In this document: positions 40,385-48,940 of the stretch, in pieces
How positions within the stretch are numbered: the stretch's first letter is position 1
Layout of the letters: every line of letters begins with the position of its first letter
Source of the DNA: Phycisphaerales bacterium
GTDB taxonomy: Bacteria; Planctomycetota; Phycisphaerae; Phycisphaerales; UBA1924
Assembly (NCBI GenBank): GCA_019750095.1
Contig: JAIEOW010000063.1
Span: 1-53,723, forward strand
DNA: 53,723 nt
Direction of reading: 5' to 3'
Made by a program: the position numbers and the translations under genes
Notes under the pieces: generated by a model
Told to the model about the DNA's origin: nothing
What the model saw: the letters and a program-made list of their open reading frames with translations, nothing else
Database searches by the model: none

Positions 40385-41671
40385 ATGCCGGCGTTCCGCT
40401 ATGAGCACATGTCCACCGGCAGCGCAGGCAACGCCTCGGCGGTGATCGAGGCCCCCGACCGTGCCGCGGCGGTTCGCCTGCTGCGCACAAGGGGCATCAC
40501 TCCGATCAAGGTCGAACCGATCAGCGATCGCGAGGCGAAGAAGAGCCAGGCCGATTCATCATCGCAACTGATCATCGAGTCGCGTCCGTCTTCCGCCGCA
40601 AGTGAGCCAGCCGCGCCCGTGCGCGGGAAGATGAGCAAGAGTGAACTCTCCACCTTCGTCCGCGAGTTGGCGACGGCGGTGCAGGCGGGTTTGCCCCTCG
40701 TGCAGGCGCTCAAGACGATCCAGCGTCAGATCAAGGCGCCGGGGCAGAAGGCCGTCGTCGGCGCGATCGTGCACGAAGTTGAACACGGCAAGAGCCTGGG
40801 CGACGCCTGCGCCAAGGTCGGCAAGCCCTTCGGCGAACTGACCGTCAGTTTGATCCGCGCTGGCGAAGTGTCGGGGCGACTGGGCGAGATCCTGGAACAG
40901 ACCGCCAACCTGCTGGATCGCGAGATCAAGCTGCGCCGTGCGCTCGTGAATGGCTCGATCTATCCGGCGATTCTCTTTGTGCTCATCGCCTCGGCGATCG
41001 GCGTGATTGCGGGATACATCGTGCCGCGGATCATCCGCGGGATGCAGGGCAAGCTGAGCGAGAGCCAGTTGCCGTTTCCAACGCGCGTGGTGCTGGGTGT
41101 GGGCGATCTGTTCGCCGGATATTGGTGGTTGATCGCGATCGTGATCTTCCTTGTCGTTTTTGCGATTCGCCAGGCGTATCGCACGCCGAGCTCGCGGCTG
41201 TCGATCGATCGCGGGCTACTGAAGGTGCCGGTGGTCGGCCTGGTGCTGCGGGACATCGCCGTGGCGCGGTTCACGCGGACGCTGGGCACGCTTGTGAACG
41301 CCGGTCTGCCCGCGCTCACCGCGCTACGCATCACCAAGAGCACGCTGGTGAACAAGGCGATGGAGGGCGTGGTCGAAGAAGTCTGCGAGCAGGTCTCCAG
41401 CGGCAAGACAATTGCCGAGCCGATGGAACGCTCGGGGTACTTTCCCTCGCTGCTGACGCAGATCATCGGCCTTGGGGAAAAGTCGGGCCGCTTGCCGCAG
41501 ATGCTGCTGCAGGCCGCCGGGGTGTTCGAGGATCGCACGGAAAACTCGATGAAACTGCTGACGTCGCTGTTCCCGATCGTGATGGTGCTCATCGCGTCGG
41601 TGGTGGTGGCGTTTGTGATGACGGCGGTGCTGCTGCCGATCATGCAACTCCAGGACCTGGCCGGAACGTGA
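40385..41671 (+). CDS. gspF: type II secretion platform protein GspF
   Basis: A 428-residue inner-membrane platform protein that anchors GspE and the pseudopilus. It begins MPAFRYEHMSTG, the usual GspF opening. Two T2SSF cytoplasmic domains (about 85-210 and 295-415) carry FVRELATAVQAGLPLVQALKTI and FTRTLGTLVNAGLPALTALRI. The membrane segments are at about 195-225, 245-260 and the C-terminus. It follows the gspE stop by 3 nt. Confidence 0.93.
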   Translation: MPAFRYEHMSTGSAGNASAVIEAPDRAAAVRLLRTRGITPIKVEPISDREAKKSQADSSSQLIIESRPSSAASEPAAPVRGKMSKSELSTFVRELATAVQAGLPLVQALKTIQRQIKAPGQKAVVGAIVHEVEHGKSLGDACAKVGKPFGELTVSLIRAGEVSGRLGEILEQTANLLDREIKLRRALVNGSIYPAILFVLIASAIGVIAGYIVPRIIRGMQGKLSESQLPFPTRVVLGVGDLFAGYWWLIAIVIFLVVFAIRQAYRTPSSRLSIDRGLLKVPVVGLVLRDIAVARFTRTLGTLVNAGLPALTALRITKSTLVNKAMEGVVEEVCEQVSSGKTIAEPMERSGYFPSLLTQIIGLGEKSGRLPQMLLQAAGVFEDRTENSMKLLTSLFPIVMVLIASVVVAFVMTAVLLPIMQLQDLAGT

Positions 41672-41682
41672 GAGCATTGCCC

Positions 41683-42138
41683 ATGAGTACACGCATGAAC
41701 AACCCGCAGAGCCCGTCAACCATGCCCCGCAGCCGCCGAGATCGGCGCGGGTATCGCGGTTTCACGCTGATCGAAGTGATCGTGGTGATCGTGATCATCG
41801 GGATCCTCGCCGCGTTGATCGGCCCGCGATTGATCGGACGCGTGGGGCAGAGCAAGCAGGCGACGGCGGCGAGCAACGCCGCGGCGATCGCCAGCGCGAT
41901 CCGGTTGTATCACACCGACGCCGGGTCGTTTCCCGACACCATCAACGCGATCGCTGCGAAGAGCTCGCTTGTCGGCAGTCCCTATGTCGAGAACGCCGGC
42001 CAGCTCAACGACCCCTGGGGCCGTTTGTTTGTGCTGAAGGTTCCTGGCCAGAAGAACGTCGACTTTGACGTCATCTCCTACGGCGCCGATGGCAAGCCCG
42101 GCGGCGAAGGCGAAGACGCGGACGTGATCAAGCCGTGA
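41683..42138 (+). CDS. gspG: major pseudopilin GspG
   Basis: A 151-residue pseudopilin. The leader MSTRMNNPQSPSTMPRSRRD ends RRGYRG. Prepilin peptidase would cleave before FTLIEVIVVIVIIGILAALI, with Glu5 present. The C-terminal half has LNDPWGRLF and ISYGADGKPGGEGEDADVI, the calcium-binding GspG signature. The ATG at 41683 is taken; MNN at codon 5 is an alternative. The stop overlaps the next start by GTGA. Confidence 0.92.
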   Translation: MSTRMNNPQSPSTMPRSRRDRRGYRGFTLIEVIVVIVIIGILAALIGPRLIGRVGQSKQATAASNAAAIASAIRLYHTDAGSFPDTINAIAAKSSLVGSPYVENAGQLNDPWGRLFVLKVPGQKNVDFDVISYGADGKPGGEGEDADVIKP

Positions 42139-42857
42139 TTGCCGTGCGCTCAATCCGAGGCCCGGGCGCAAGCCCGGGCACCAGTCGCTTTCGGCACGCA
42201 CACATCGCGCGTGCCAGGGCTCGCGCCCAGGCCTCGGATGATGGCTTCACGCTGCTCGAAACCATCATCGTCATCCTCATCCTCGGCGTGATCGCGTCGG
42301 TCATCGTGCCGCGGGCGCTCAGCGTCGGCCGGCGCCAGAGCGAAGCCGAATCCAAGCAGGTCCAGCGGCTGATCTCCGTCGCGCTCGACAAGGCCCGCCT
42401 TTGGAACCAGCCCGCGGCGATCGAATATCGCGAAGAGAACCCGAGCTCCGCACGCAAGGGCGAACGCGGCGTCGGTCGCCTGAGCGTCTGGTCAATGCGC
42501 GCCGACGCCGCCGCGGTTGAGAGCGATGCGACCGGCGCGGCCAGAACCAAGTGGTCCGAAGACGGCCTCGTTGAACCGGTTTTCCTCACTCGAACGAAGC
42601 TCGCGCTCGCCACTCAGAATGGTCAGCCGCTGCCGCCTGCTGCATGGCGCATCACGCTCGCACCCGGCCAGCCGCGGCCGCTGCTGGTGCTGAATCTTGA
42701 AGGCGATGCGGGCACGCGATTCAGCATTCGCCTGGAGCCCGACGCTCCCGGTGCGATCCGAATCGACGAAACCCCGGGCGCCGCTGCAAAGCCCGCAGGT
42801 TCTGGCCAGCGATCGATCGACCTTGACGACACCGGCAGGGGGCAATCGACGTGGTGA
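42135..42857 (+). CDS. gspH: pseudopilin GspH-like, leader encoded by palindromic repeats
   Basis: A 240-residue minor pseudopilin. Cleavage is expected after Gly37, giving FTLLETIIVILILGVIASVI with Glu5. The start is GTG at 42135, in a GTGA overlap with gspG. No ATG, GTG or TTG codon lies between codon 4 and the cleavage site, so the leader must be read. That leader (42150-42240) is built from two facing copies of repeat A: codons 6-16 exactly match, in reverse complement, the intergenic element at 3062-3093, and codons 26-35 are a diverged copy. Without the repeats the leader would be of ordinary length. The soluble domain is GspH-like in size. Confidence 0.82.
   Translation: MIAVRSIRGPGASPGTSRFRHAHIARARARAQASDDGFTLLETIIVILILGVIASVIVPRALSVGRRQSEAESKQVQRLISVALDKARLWNQPAAIEYREENPSSARKGERGVGRLSVWSMRADAAAVESDATGAARTKWSEDGLVEPVFLTRTKLALATQNGQPLPPAAWRITLAPGQPRPLLVLNLEGDAGTRFSIRLEPDAPGAIRIDETPGAAAKPAGSGQRSIDLDDTGRGQSTW
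42150..42181 (-). repeat. palindromic repeat family A, copy 2 (inside gspH leader)
   Basis: 32 nt, the exact reverse complement of 3062-3093. Its core CCCGGGCGCAAGCCCGGG codes for residues 10-15 or so of the GspH leader. Confidence 0.92.
42211..42240 (+). repeat. palindromic repeat family A, diverged copy 3
   Basis: GTGCCAGGGCTCGCGCCCAG, then GCCTCGGATG. It is like copy 1 with a few substitutions and faces copy 2 across a 29-nt spacer. It also codes for part of the GspH leader. Confidence 0.8.
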
Positions 42858-43435
42858 GAGGCAGGCAACAAGGCATCGAGGCATCAAGGCATCAAGGGTG
42901 CCGTCATTTGCCTGTTGCGCGAGTTGATGGCCGATCAACGCGATGCCTTGATGCCTCGATGCCTCGGCCGCTTCGTTCCCGCCCCCGCTCCTTCGCCCTC
43001 ATCGACATCGTCGTGGCCACGATTCTCCTGGGCATCAGCCTCGCGGTGACCATGGGTCTCGTCGGACGCGCGCTCGCCAGCCAGACCATCGGCGAGCGAT
43101 TGACCACCGCAGCGGCACTCGCCGACGAGCAGTTGCAGCTCGTGCTCGCACGAGGGCCGGACGATTACCAGCGCCGATTCGCACTCACCGGCGCGTGCGA
43201 TGCGCCATTCGGTGACTATTCGTACACCCTTGCCTTCACCGGCGGTTCGTCTGTTGGCGAGGCGTACACGGTCACCTGCACGATCGCGTGGGGTGGCGGC
43301 ACGGCGGGCGCAGCACGGTCGATCAGCGTCGAGACCAAGATCGCGCCGCGCACCAGCGTCGGCGATGCCGATCCTGATCCAGATCGTGCACCGACCCAGG
43401 GCGTCTCGCGCACGGCGGAGGAGACCACGCCGTGA
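42851..43435 (+). CDS. gspI: pseudopilin GspI-like
   Basis: A minor pseudopilin. The prepilin-like segment is RSFALIDIVVATILLGISLAV, with Asp rather than Glu at position 5 and Ser at -1. The soluble part has LTTAAALADEQLQLVLARG, typical of GspI. Two starts are possible. GTG at 42851 (AGGGGG about 8 nt upstream, overlapping the gspH stop) gives 194 residues and a 47-residue leader read through the inverted array at 42863-42964. ATG at 42959 gives 158 residues with a short leader but no ribosome-binding site. I list the upstream start because its neighbours are coupled by overlaps. Confidence 0.75.
   Translation: MVRGRQQGIEASRHQGCRHLPVARVDGRSTRCLDASMPRPLRSRPRSFALIDIVVATILLGISLAVTMGLVGRALASQTIGERLTTAAALADEQLQLVLARGPDDYQRRFALTGACDAPFGDYSYTLAFTGGSSVGEAYTVTCTIAWGGGTAGAARSISVETKIAPRTSVGDADPDPDRAPTQGVSRTAEETTP
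42863..42964. repeat. inverted pair of 8-nt-period tandem repeats
   Basis: The left arm 42871-42893 and right arm 42942-42964 are exact reverse complements over 23 nt. Each arm is built of 8-nt units (AAGGCATC, GAGGCATC). A smaller GTTGATNGNCGATCAAC-like hairpin is at 42923-42939 between them. It lies between, or inside, the leader of gspI. Confidence 0.9.
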
Positions 43436-44205
43436 CACGCACCCCTGAGCACATCTCACGCCCGCGCGGGTTCACGCTGATCGAGGTGCTGATCGCGACG
43501 ATCCTGATCGCGATCATCTCCGGAGCGATCTACATCTCCGTCGCACAGACCATGCGCGCGCGGGATCGGTCGCAAGCGCGGGCCGAGGCCTCGGCCCGGG
43601 CCACCGCCGCCGCAGACATGATCGCCTCCGACGCCCGCAGCGCGCTGCGCAGCGCAGACCTTCTTGAATCTCGCGTCTGGATCACCCGCACCGGCAAGCC
43701 CGGCGGCGGGCGCGACGGGCTGCTGCTTTTCGGCCACCTCGTCTGGCCCGCCCGCCCCGGTGCCGGTCAGCCCGAAGGTGACGAGTGCGAAGTGCAGTTC
43801 AGAGTCGAGCCCGATCCCTCGCCCATCCGCGCCGAGGATGGCGGCGAGCGCGTCGCGCTCTGGCGACGCGTCGATCCGGTCATCGATCAGTATCCAGATG
43901 CCGGCGGCGTCGCGGTCGCGCTCGTCGATGGACTGCGCTCGCTCAGCATCCAGGCCACTGCCGACGGCTCGGCATGGATCGACGACTGGGATTCGGATCA
44001 ATCCGGCATGCCGCACGCGATCCGCATCACCGTCACCGCAGCGGACGATGCCGGTCGCCATGTCGCGACCGCACGCCGCGTGATCGCATTTGACCGCGTG
44101 CCGCTGCCCACCGAAGTCGAGGAATCCGAAACCGCCACCACCACCGGCGGCACCAGCACCGGCACCAGCACCGGTACGGGCACCACGACGGGAGGTGGCC
44201 GATGA
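43432..44205 (+). CDS. gspJ: pseudopilin GspJ-like
   Basis: A 257-residue minor pseudopilin. The leader MTRTPEHISRPRG is followed by FTLIEVLIATILIAIISGAI with Glu5 intact. The soluble domain has LWRRVDPVIDQYPDAGGVAVALVDGLRSL, similar to GspJ. The extreme C-terminus is a low-complexity Thr/Gly/Ser run (TGTSTGTGTT) encoded by a degenerate 12-nt direct repeat (44145-44190). The GTG start overlaps the gspI stop (GTGA), and the stop overlaps gspK (ATGA). Confidence 0.85.
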   Translation: MTRTPEHISRPRGFTLIEVLIATILIAIISGAIYISVAQTMRARDRSQARAEASARATAAADMIASDARSALRSADLLESRVWITRTGKPGGGRDGLLLFGHLVWPARPGAGQPEGDECEVQFRVEPDPSPIRAEDGGERVALWRRVDPVIDQYPDAGGVAVALVDGLRSLSIQATADGSAWIDDWDSDQSGMPHAIRITVTAADDAGRHVATARRVIAFDRVPLPTEVEESETATTTGGTSTGTSTGTGTTTGGGR

Positions 44206-45545
44206 GCCGTCTCTCGCGTTCGCAGGCCTTTGCCACGGTGCTCGTGCTGTGGGCGGTCGCGCTCATGGCGCTGATCCTGACGGCCCTTCAGTCCTCGGCG
44301 TTTCGCCAGGCTGCCGACGGGCGAGAAGCCGTTGCCCGCGTCCGAGCTCATTGGGCCGCCCGCGCCGGCGTAGAGGTGCAGATCGCTCGCCTGACCTTCA
44401 ATACCATCACGCCCGACCAGACCTCCGCAACCACGCTTGGCACCGATCTGGCGAGTGTCGCACGAGGCGATCTGCCGTCGAGCACCTACGTCGTCCGCCA
44501 TTTCAACGGCGGCAAAGAAGTCGACGGCCCCCTTGATGCCCACAGCAAGCTGAACGTCAATCGCCTCGACGCCGAGGATCTGATCCTGCTCGATTCCATG
44601 GACGAGGCCACCGCCCAGTCCATCGAAAACTGGATCCGGGGCACTTCAGAAACCGGCGGCCTCGGTGCCGACGCCGGTTCATACACCGGTCTGAAGTACC
44701 CATACGAGCCGCGCGAGGCGCCGGTCCGTTCGCTGAAGGAACTAGAACTCATCCAGGGCGTCGATGCCAAGCTGTTGCTGGGCGAAGACGCCAACGCGAA
44801 CAATCTGCTCGACGCGTCAGAGGACGACTCCGAAGCCTCTTCGCCGCCAGACAACGCCGACGGCGCGCTCGAACCGGGGTGGTCCAAGTTTCTGACGGCG
44901 GTGAGCGAACTGGGCGTCTCGGGTGGATACGGGCTGTCGGGCACCAAGCGGCTCGATCTCTCCGCCGCGACCTCTGGAGACATCGCTTCTCGATTGAATG
45001 TCGACAACACCCAGGCCGAAGCCATCCGAACCCATGCCGCCAGCGATGGCTCGACCCTCGCCGACTTTGTGCGGAGCAATCTGGCCGACCTCGCCTCCGC
45101 CGCCCAGCAGACCACGCTGCTCACGGGGCAGAACTCAAACGTCCGCAACCTGAGCGAAGATCAACTGAAGACTCTTCTCGACGAAACCTACATCGCTGCG
45201 GAGCTTCGGAGCGAATGGCTCCGCACCGGCCGCATCAACATCAACACCGTCTCCCGCGAAACCCTCGAGCGCTTTGCCAAGATCGATTCCGCACTCGCCG
45301 ACACCATCATCAACGACCGTGACGGCCGAAGCGGGGGGTACGTCAGCTTGACCGACATGCTCCAAATCCCGAACTTCTCCACCACCCAGCTCGCCGACCT
45401 GATGGCCCACTTCGACGTCCGCTCCAACGTTTTCGTGGTCACCAGCCGCGGACGTGACAAAGCCACCGGTCGAGAGGTGGAGATTGTCGCGACTTTGGAC
45501 CGATCTGTGTTACCGGTGGTCATACGCGATCTGATCGTGCGTTAG
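44202..45545 (+). CDS. gspK: type II secretion minor pseudopilin GspK
   Basis: A 447-residue protein, the large tip pseudopilin. The N-terminal segment is QAFATVLVLWAVALMALIL. As in known GspK proteins, position 5 is not Glu. The body contains the helical domain (SKLNVNRLDAEDLILLDSMD) and a C-terminal region with ININTVSRETLERFAKID and SLTDMLQIPNFSTTQLADL, the usual GspK helix-hairpin-helix-like repeats. ATGA overlap with gspJ. Confidence 0.9.
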   Translation: MSRLSRSQAFATVLVLWAVALMALILTALQSSAFRQAADGREAVARVRAHWAARAGVEVQIARLTFNTITPDQTSATTLGTDLASVARGDLPSSTYVVRHFNGGKEVDGPLDAHSKLNVNRLDAEDLILLDSMDEATAQSIENWIRGTSETGGLGADAGSYTGLKYPYEPREAPVRSLKELELIQGVDAKLLLGEDANANNLLDASEDDSEASSPPDNADGALEPGWSKFLTAVSELGVSGGYGLSGTKRLDLSAATSGDIASRLNVDNTQAEAIRTHAASDGSTLADFVRSNLADLASAAQQTTLLTGQNSNVRNLSEDQLKTLLDETYIAAELRSEWLRTGRININTVSRETLERFAKIDSALADTIINDRDGRSGGYVSLTDMLQIPNFSTTQLADLMAHFDVRSNVFVVTSRGRDKATGREVEIVATLDRSVLPVVIRDLIVR

Positions 45546-45611
45546 CCTCAGGGGCCACACCCCTGATTTCCCGTTTCGTTCCCGCAGCGAAAGGCAGGCC
45601 AAAGTCCCCGG

Positions 45612-47453
45612 ATGATTCCCGCCCGAGACCACGTCCGAACCGTCTGCGCCCTGCATCGCCAGCTTGGGTCCGGTGGCCCCGCGCCCGCATCTGGCAGCTC
45701 TGTCTGGCAAGCCGTGATCGCCACAATCGGCGGTTCCGGTGCCGGCAGCCCTGGCCCCGGTGGGGTCGGTGGGGGCTCAACAAGCGGTATCGAGATCAAG
45801 GCCGTCCAGACCATTCCAGAGTCCGGAGCCGCCGCCGCGATCGCCGCGCTTCTCGAACAGCACCGCGTCGATCTGGTCATCCGCGTGCTTCCGGGTTCCT
45901 GCTCGATCGCTCGCGTGACCGTCCTGCCCGAGACGGGCGACGGCCCGAACGGGTCATCACCCGCCCAGATCGCTGACGCTCTTTCCCTTCTGGGCGAGAG
46001 CGAGCTGCCCACGGCTCTTCCCAGCTATCGCCGGTCGGCGGGTCTTGTGTTTCCGGGCCGCGGGGCATCAAGGCGTCCGATCGGGCTGCTCACCGGCTGG
46101 CCTTCCACCGGAGCCGTTGAACCGATCCCCGGGCAGCGCCTGGCCGAGATCTTTGTCGCCGAACCCGCCGCACTGGCCGCCCTTGCTCAGCTTGTGGGTG
46201 GAGTTGAACGTGCCTGGTCGGTTGACGGCCCGAGCATCAGCGTGGTTTGCGTTGGTGCCGAAAAAACGGTTGTCCGCGTCTCACGCTGCACAGGAAGCGA
46301 TCTCGACGCCGCGGCGACACGTGTGGTTCAGGAGAGTTCTCGTGCCGCGGGCATCGAGACGCACGGCGTCTCCGTTCGCGCGCACGCGGGCGAGACGCTC
46401 GACCTGCACCCTTGGCCCAACTCACCACGGATCGCGGGTCAGGCGCGCGACGAGCGCTGGCTGCGGTCCTTCGGCATCGCGGCCGGCGCGCTGGCGGTCT
46501 ATGCCGATCCGAGCCCGACCGTGCACGGCCTTGCCAATCTGCACGAGGTCGCCCCGCAACTCAAGCCGCCGATCCTGGTGCGCATCTCTCGGGCGTTTGG
46601 CCGACCCATGGTCGCCGCCATCCTGCTCGGGCTGTGCGCGATCATCGCCATCGGCCTGCCCATCAGCGTCTCCTACGCCCGCGTGAAGATGCTGGAAAAG
46701 CAGGTCACCGACGAAAAGTCGCTCATGACGCGCAACGCCGCCGACGAGCGCGATCTGGCCTTCTATCGCCTCCTCGGCGAGAAGCGCTGGCCCATGACCA
46801 AGCTCCTCGCCGACATCGCCGGCGCGTGTCCGGTCGGGGTCTCGCTCGACGCCATCGAGCTCGGCGTGGGCGAGCAGGTTGTTCTCCGAGGCAACGCCGA
46901 AAACAGCGGGCTGATCACCACCTTCCGCGAGAACCTCGGAAAGACCCGCATCTTCGGCGACGTCGCCACTCCCTCAACCACCCCCGGCACCGACGGCGTC
47001 AGCTTCACCATGAACGCCAAAATCGCCCCCGGAGCGGCTCGCTTCCCGGCCAAGCCCGTGGACGACTTCGCCGCCAAACCGCTCGTTGAACGCATCCACG
47101 GCGACTCCGCCCGCTCCACCGGCAAGCGCACTACCGCAACAGGTTCGCGCCGCGATCGAACCTCCGGCACCGCCGCTTCTCGCAACTCCCCGAGTACCAC
47201 CTCGCGCTCGCCCACCGTCTCCACCACGCCCCCACGCGAGGCCCCCGTGATTCCGCCGCCTTTGACCGATGCCCAGATCGCCAAGCTCAGCGGTGCCGAC
47301 GCCATGAAGGAATGGGGCGCACGCCGAAAGGCCTCAACCCAGTCGGGTGTCGATGAAGCAACACGCAAGCGGCTGGCCGAAGAGGCCGAGAAGGCCCGCG
47401 CCCGCATGCAGGAAGCCAATCGCGCGGCCAGCGGTGGGGGAGGCGGCCTATGA
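45612..47453 (+). CDS. gspL: GspL-like protein (PilM/PilN-type fusion)
   Basis: A 613-residue assembly platform protein. The N-terminal 300 residues look like a degenerate actin-like PilM/GspL cytoplasmic domain. One membrane segment follows (PMVAAILLGLCAIIAIGLPIS, about 335-355). The outer part (LLGEKRWPMTKLLADIAGACPVGVSL, VVLRGNAENSGLITTFRENL) is PilN-like. After residue 490 it is a low-complexity Ser/Thr/Arg stretch and ends in a helical, charged tail (EEAEKARARMQEANRA). The stop overlaps the next gene (ATGA). Preceded by a 66-nt gap after gspK. Confidence 0.82.
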   Translation: MIPARDHVRTVCALHRQLGSGGPAPASGSSVWQAVIATIGGSGAGSPGPGGVGGGSTSGIEIKAVQTIPESGAAAAIAALLEQHRVDLVIRVLPGSCSIARVTVLPETGDGPNGSSPAQIADALSLLGESELPTALPSYRRSAGLVFPGRGASRRPIGLLTGWPSTGAVEPIPGQRLAEIFVAEPAALAALAQLVGGVERAWSVDGPSISVVCVGAEKTVVRVSRCTGSDLDAAATRVVQESSRAAGIETHGVSVRAHAGETLDLHPWPNSPRIAGQARDERWLRSFGIAAGALAVYADPSPTVHGLANLHEVAPQLKPPILVRISRAFGRPMVAAILLGLCAIIAIGLPISVSYARVKMLEKQVTDEKSLMTRNAADERDLAFYRLLGEKRWPMTKLLADIAGACPVGVSLDAIELGVGEQVVLRGNAENSGLITTFRENLGKTRIFGDVATPSTTPGTDGVSFTMNAKIAPGAARFPAKPVDDFAAKPLVERIHGDSARSTGKRTTATGSRRDRTSGTAASRNSPSTTSRSPTVSTTPPREAPVIPPPLTDAQIAKLSGADAMKEWGARRKASTQSGVDEATRKRLAEEAEKARARMQEANRAASGGGGGL

Positions 47454-48055
47454 GCAGTTTCAGCGATCGATGGAAGACGCTTCCGCGCGCCGCCAAGTGG
47501 CTCGTCTATCTCGGCGTGTTTGCCATCGCGTGGATCGGGCTCGACCGCTTCGTGCTGGTCTATGGCGACAAGCTCTCCACCCGCGCCGACGCACTGGAGA
47601 ACGCGCTCCGCCGCGAGCGTGACCTCTCCAGCGTCGATTCCAGCGACGGCTCGCTCCTCAACGCCTCGCAGGCCGTTTTCGGCCGCCCGCGTCTTCCCGG
47701 CGAAAAACCGCTCGCGCCCGAGACGTTCTACCGACTCGTCGATGGCATCCTCCAATCCCACGGCATCAGTGATTCCCGAATCGAAGAGAGCAAAGTCCGC
47801 CTCTCCGGCGATAACGCCAAAGCCCTGGGCGTTGGTGACATCGATCGCCTCATCCTCACCGTCACCTTCGAGGCCGATCCTGAGACCGTCATCACCGTGC
47901 TCAGCGATCTCGAACGCGCGTCGGAAGTTGCCGCCGTCGGCAAGGTGCGCATCGACAAAGCTGCCTCCGGCAGGCCCGGCGATGACCAGCGTCTTGTCCG
48001 AGCCACGATCATGCCCGAGGCCTGGCTCGTCGCCTCCAGCGGAGGTGGCTCATGA
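47450..48055 (+). CDS. gspM: GspM/PilO-like protein
   Basis: A 201-residue bitopic inner-membrane protein. A short cytoplasmic N-terminus precedes one membrane segment (WLVYLGVFAIAWIGLDRFVL), a coiled-coil stretch (DALENALRRERDLSS) and a ferredoxin-like domain (IDRLILTVTFEADPETVITVLSDLERA), as in PilO/GspM. It is coupled on both sides by ATGA overlaps, which places it in the GspL-GspM inner-membrane platform. Confidence 0.82.
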   Translation: MSSFSDRWKTLPRAAKWLVYLGVFAIAWIGLDRFVLVYGDKLSTRADALENALRRERDLSSVDSSDGSLLNASQAVFGRPRLPGEKPLAPETFYRLVDGILQSHGISDSRIEESKVRLSGDNAKALGVGDIDRLILTVTFEADPETVITVLSDLERASEVAAVGKVRIDKAASGRPGDDQRLVRATIMPEAWLVASSGGGS

Positions 48056-48924
48056 GCCGTCGCTTTCGCCAGCTTGATGGCCTCTCGCCCTTGGGCGTGG
48101 GCGTGGTCGTCGCGCTGCTCGCCACCGGCGGCTATGCGATGTATCAGTTTCGTCCGCTCTTCAGCGCGCCCGATGCCGCGGTCGTCGACGCCTCCAAGCG
48201 CCGCGACGCTGAAAAAGCCGTGCGATCGTTCACCGACGCAACCTCTCGCCACGTCGCACAGATCGATGGCCGATCGCTCTTCTATCTGCCCACGCCCCCC
48301 GAACTCGTCGAGGATTCCGGTCCAAAGCCGACGGTCTATGGCGGCCCGACGCTCTATGCCTACGTGAACAGCACGGCGTACTTCACCGACGGTCAGAAGC
48401 TCTCCCCAGCCGCTCCCGAAGATCGCACGCTCAAGCTCGTCAAAGCCAACCCCCCGTGGTCCGTCCGCGTGCTGTGGGAAGGCGGCGAGTTTGACGTCGA
48501 ACTCTTCAAACGCACCGATCTCTCCGCGCTCCACGATGCGGCCAAGAGTTCAACCGCACCGCTGCCAATGTCCAGCGGCTCAACGCGCCCGAACGGTTCA
48601 TCCAGAAGCGCACGCTTTCAGCCGCCCACGGGCCGCCCCGCCGCTCCACCAATCGTGAATCCCATCGTGCCCGGCCCAGGTGCCGAGACCAAGCCCCAGT
48701 CCCCGAGCACCGATCCTGCCACCAAGGAAACGTCTCCCGGCAACCCGTCGACAAACCCGCCGCAAACCGCGCCAGCCAACGCACCACAATCGCCCCCGAC
48801 ATCAACGCCCCCGGCACAACCCGCGTCGCCTCCGCCGACTTCTCCGGCACCTGCGCCCGCACAACCCGCTCCCGCAGAACCCGCGTCACCACCATCAGAA
48901 CCAGCGCCGCAATCGCCGGAATAG
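48052..48924 (+). CDS. Pro-rich inner-membrane protein, GspC-position component
   Basis: A 290-residue protein with one N-terminal membrane segment (LGVGVVVALLATGGYAMYQF). A small folded region of about 120 residues includes PTVYGGPTLYAYVNS and WSVRVLWEGGEFDVELF. The last 120 residues are almost only Pro, Ala, Ser and Thr. I cannot assign it by sequence. Its place between gspM and gspD, the single membrane anchor and the beta-type periplasmic region suggest it takes the part of GspC or PilP, bridging to the secretin. ATGA overlap with gspM. Confidence 0.6.
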   Translation: MSRRFRQLDGLSPLGVGVVVALLATGGYAMYQFRPLFSAPDAAVVDASKRRDAEKAVRSFTDATSRHVAQIDGRSLFYLPTPPELVEDSGPKPTVYGGPTLYAYVNSTAYFTDGQKLSPAAPEDRTLKLVKANPPWSVRVLWEGGEFDVELFKRTDLSALHDAAKSSTAPLPMSSGSTRPNGSSRSARFQPPTGRPAAPPIVNPIVPGPGAETKPQSPSTDPATKETSPGNPSTNPPQTAPANAPQSPPTSTPPAQPASPPPTSPAPAPAQPAPAEPASPPSEPAPQSPE

Positions 48925-48940
48925 CCAGAGAGATCACCGC

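Noticed and set aside
42863..42964. CRISPR array
   Set aside because: The repeats are adjacent 8-nt units in inverted arms without spacers; no cas genes are present in the window.
44145..44193. Degenerate 12-nt repeat at the end of gspJ as a regulatory element
   Set aside because: It is explained by the Thr/Gly/Ser low-complexity tail it encodes.
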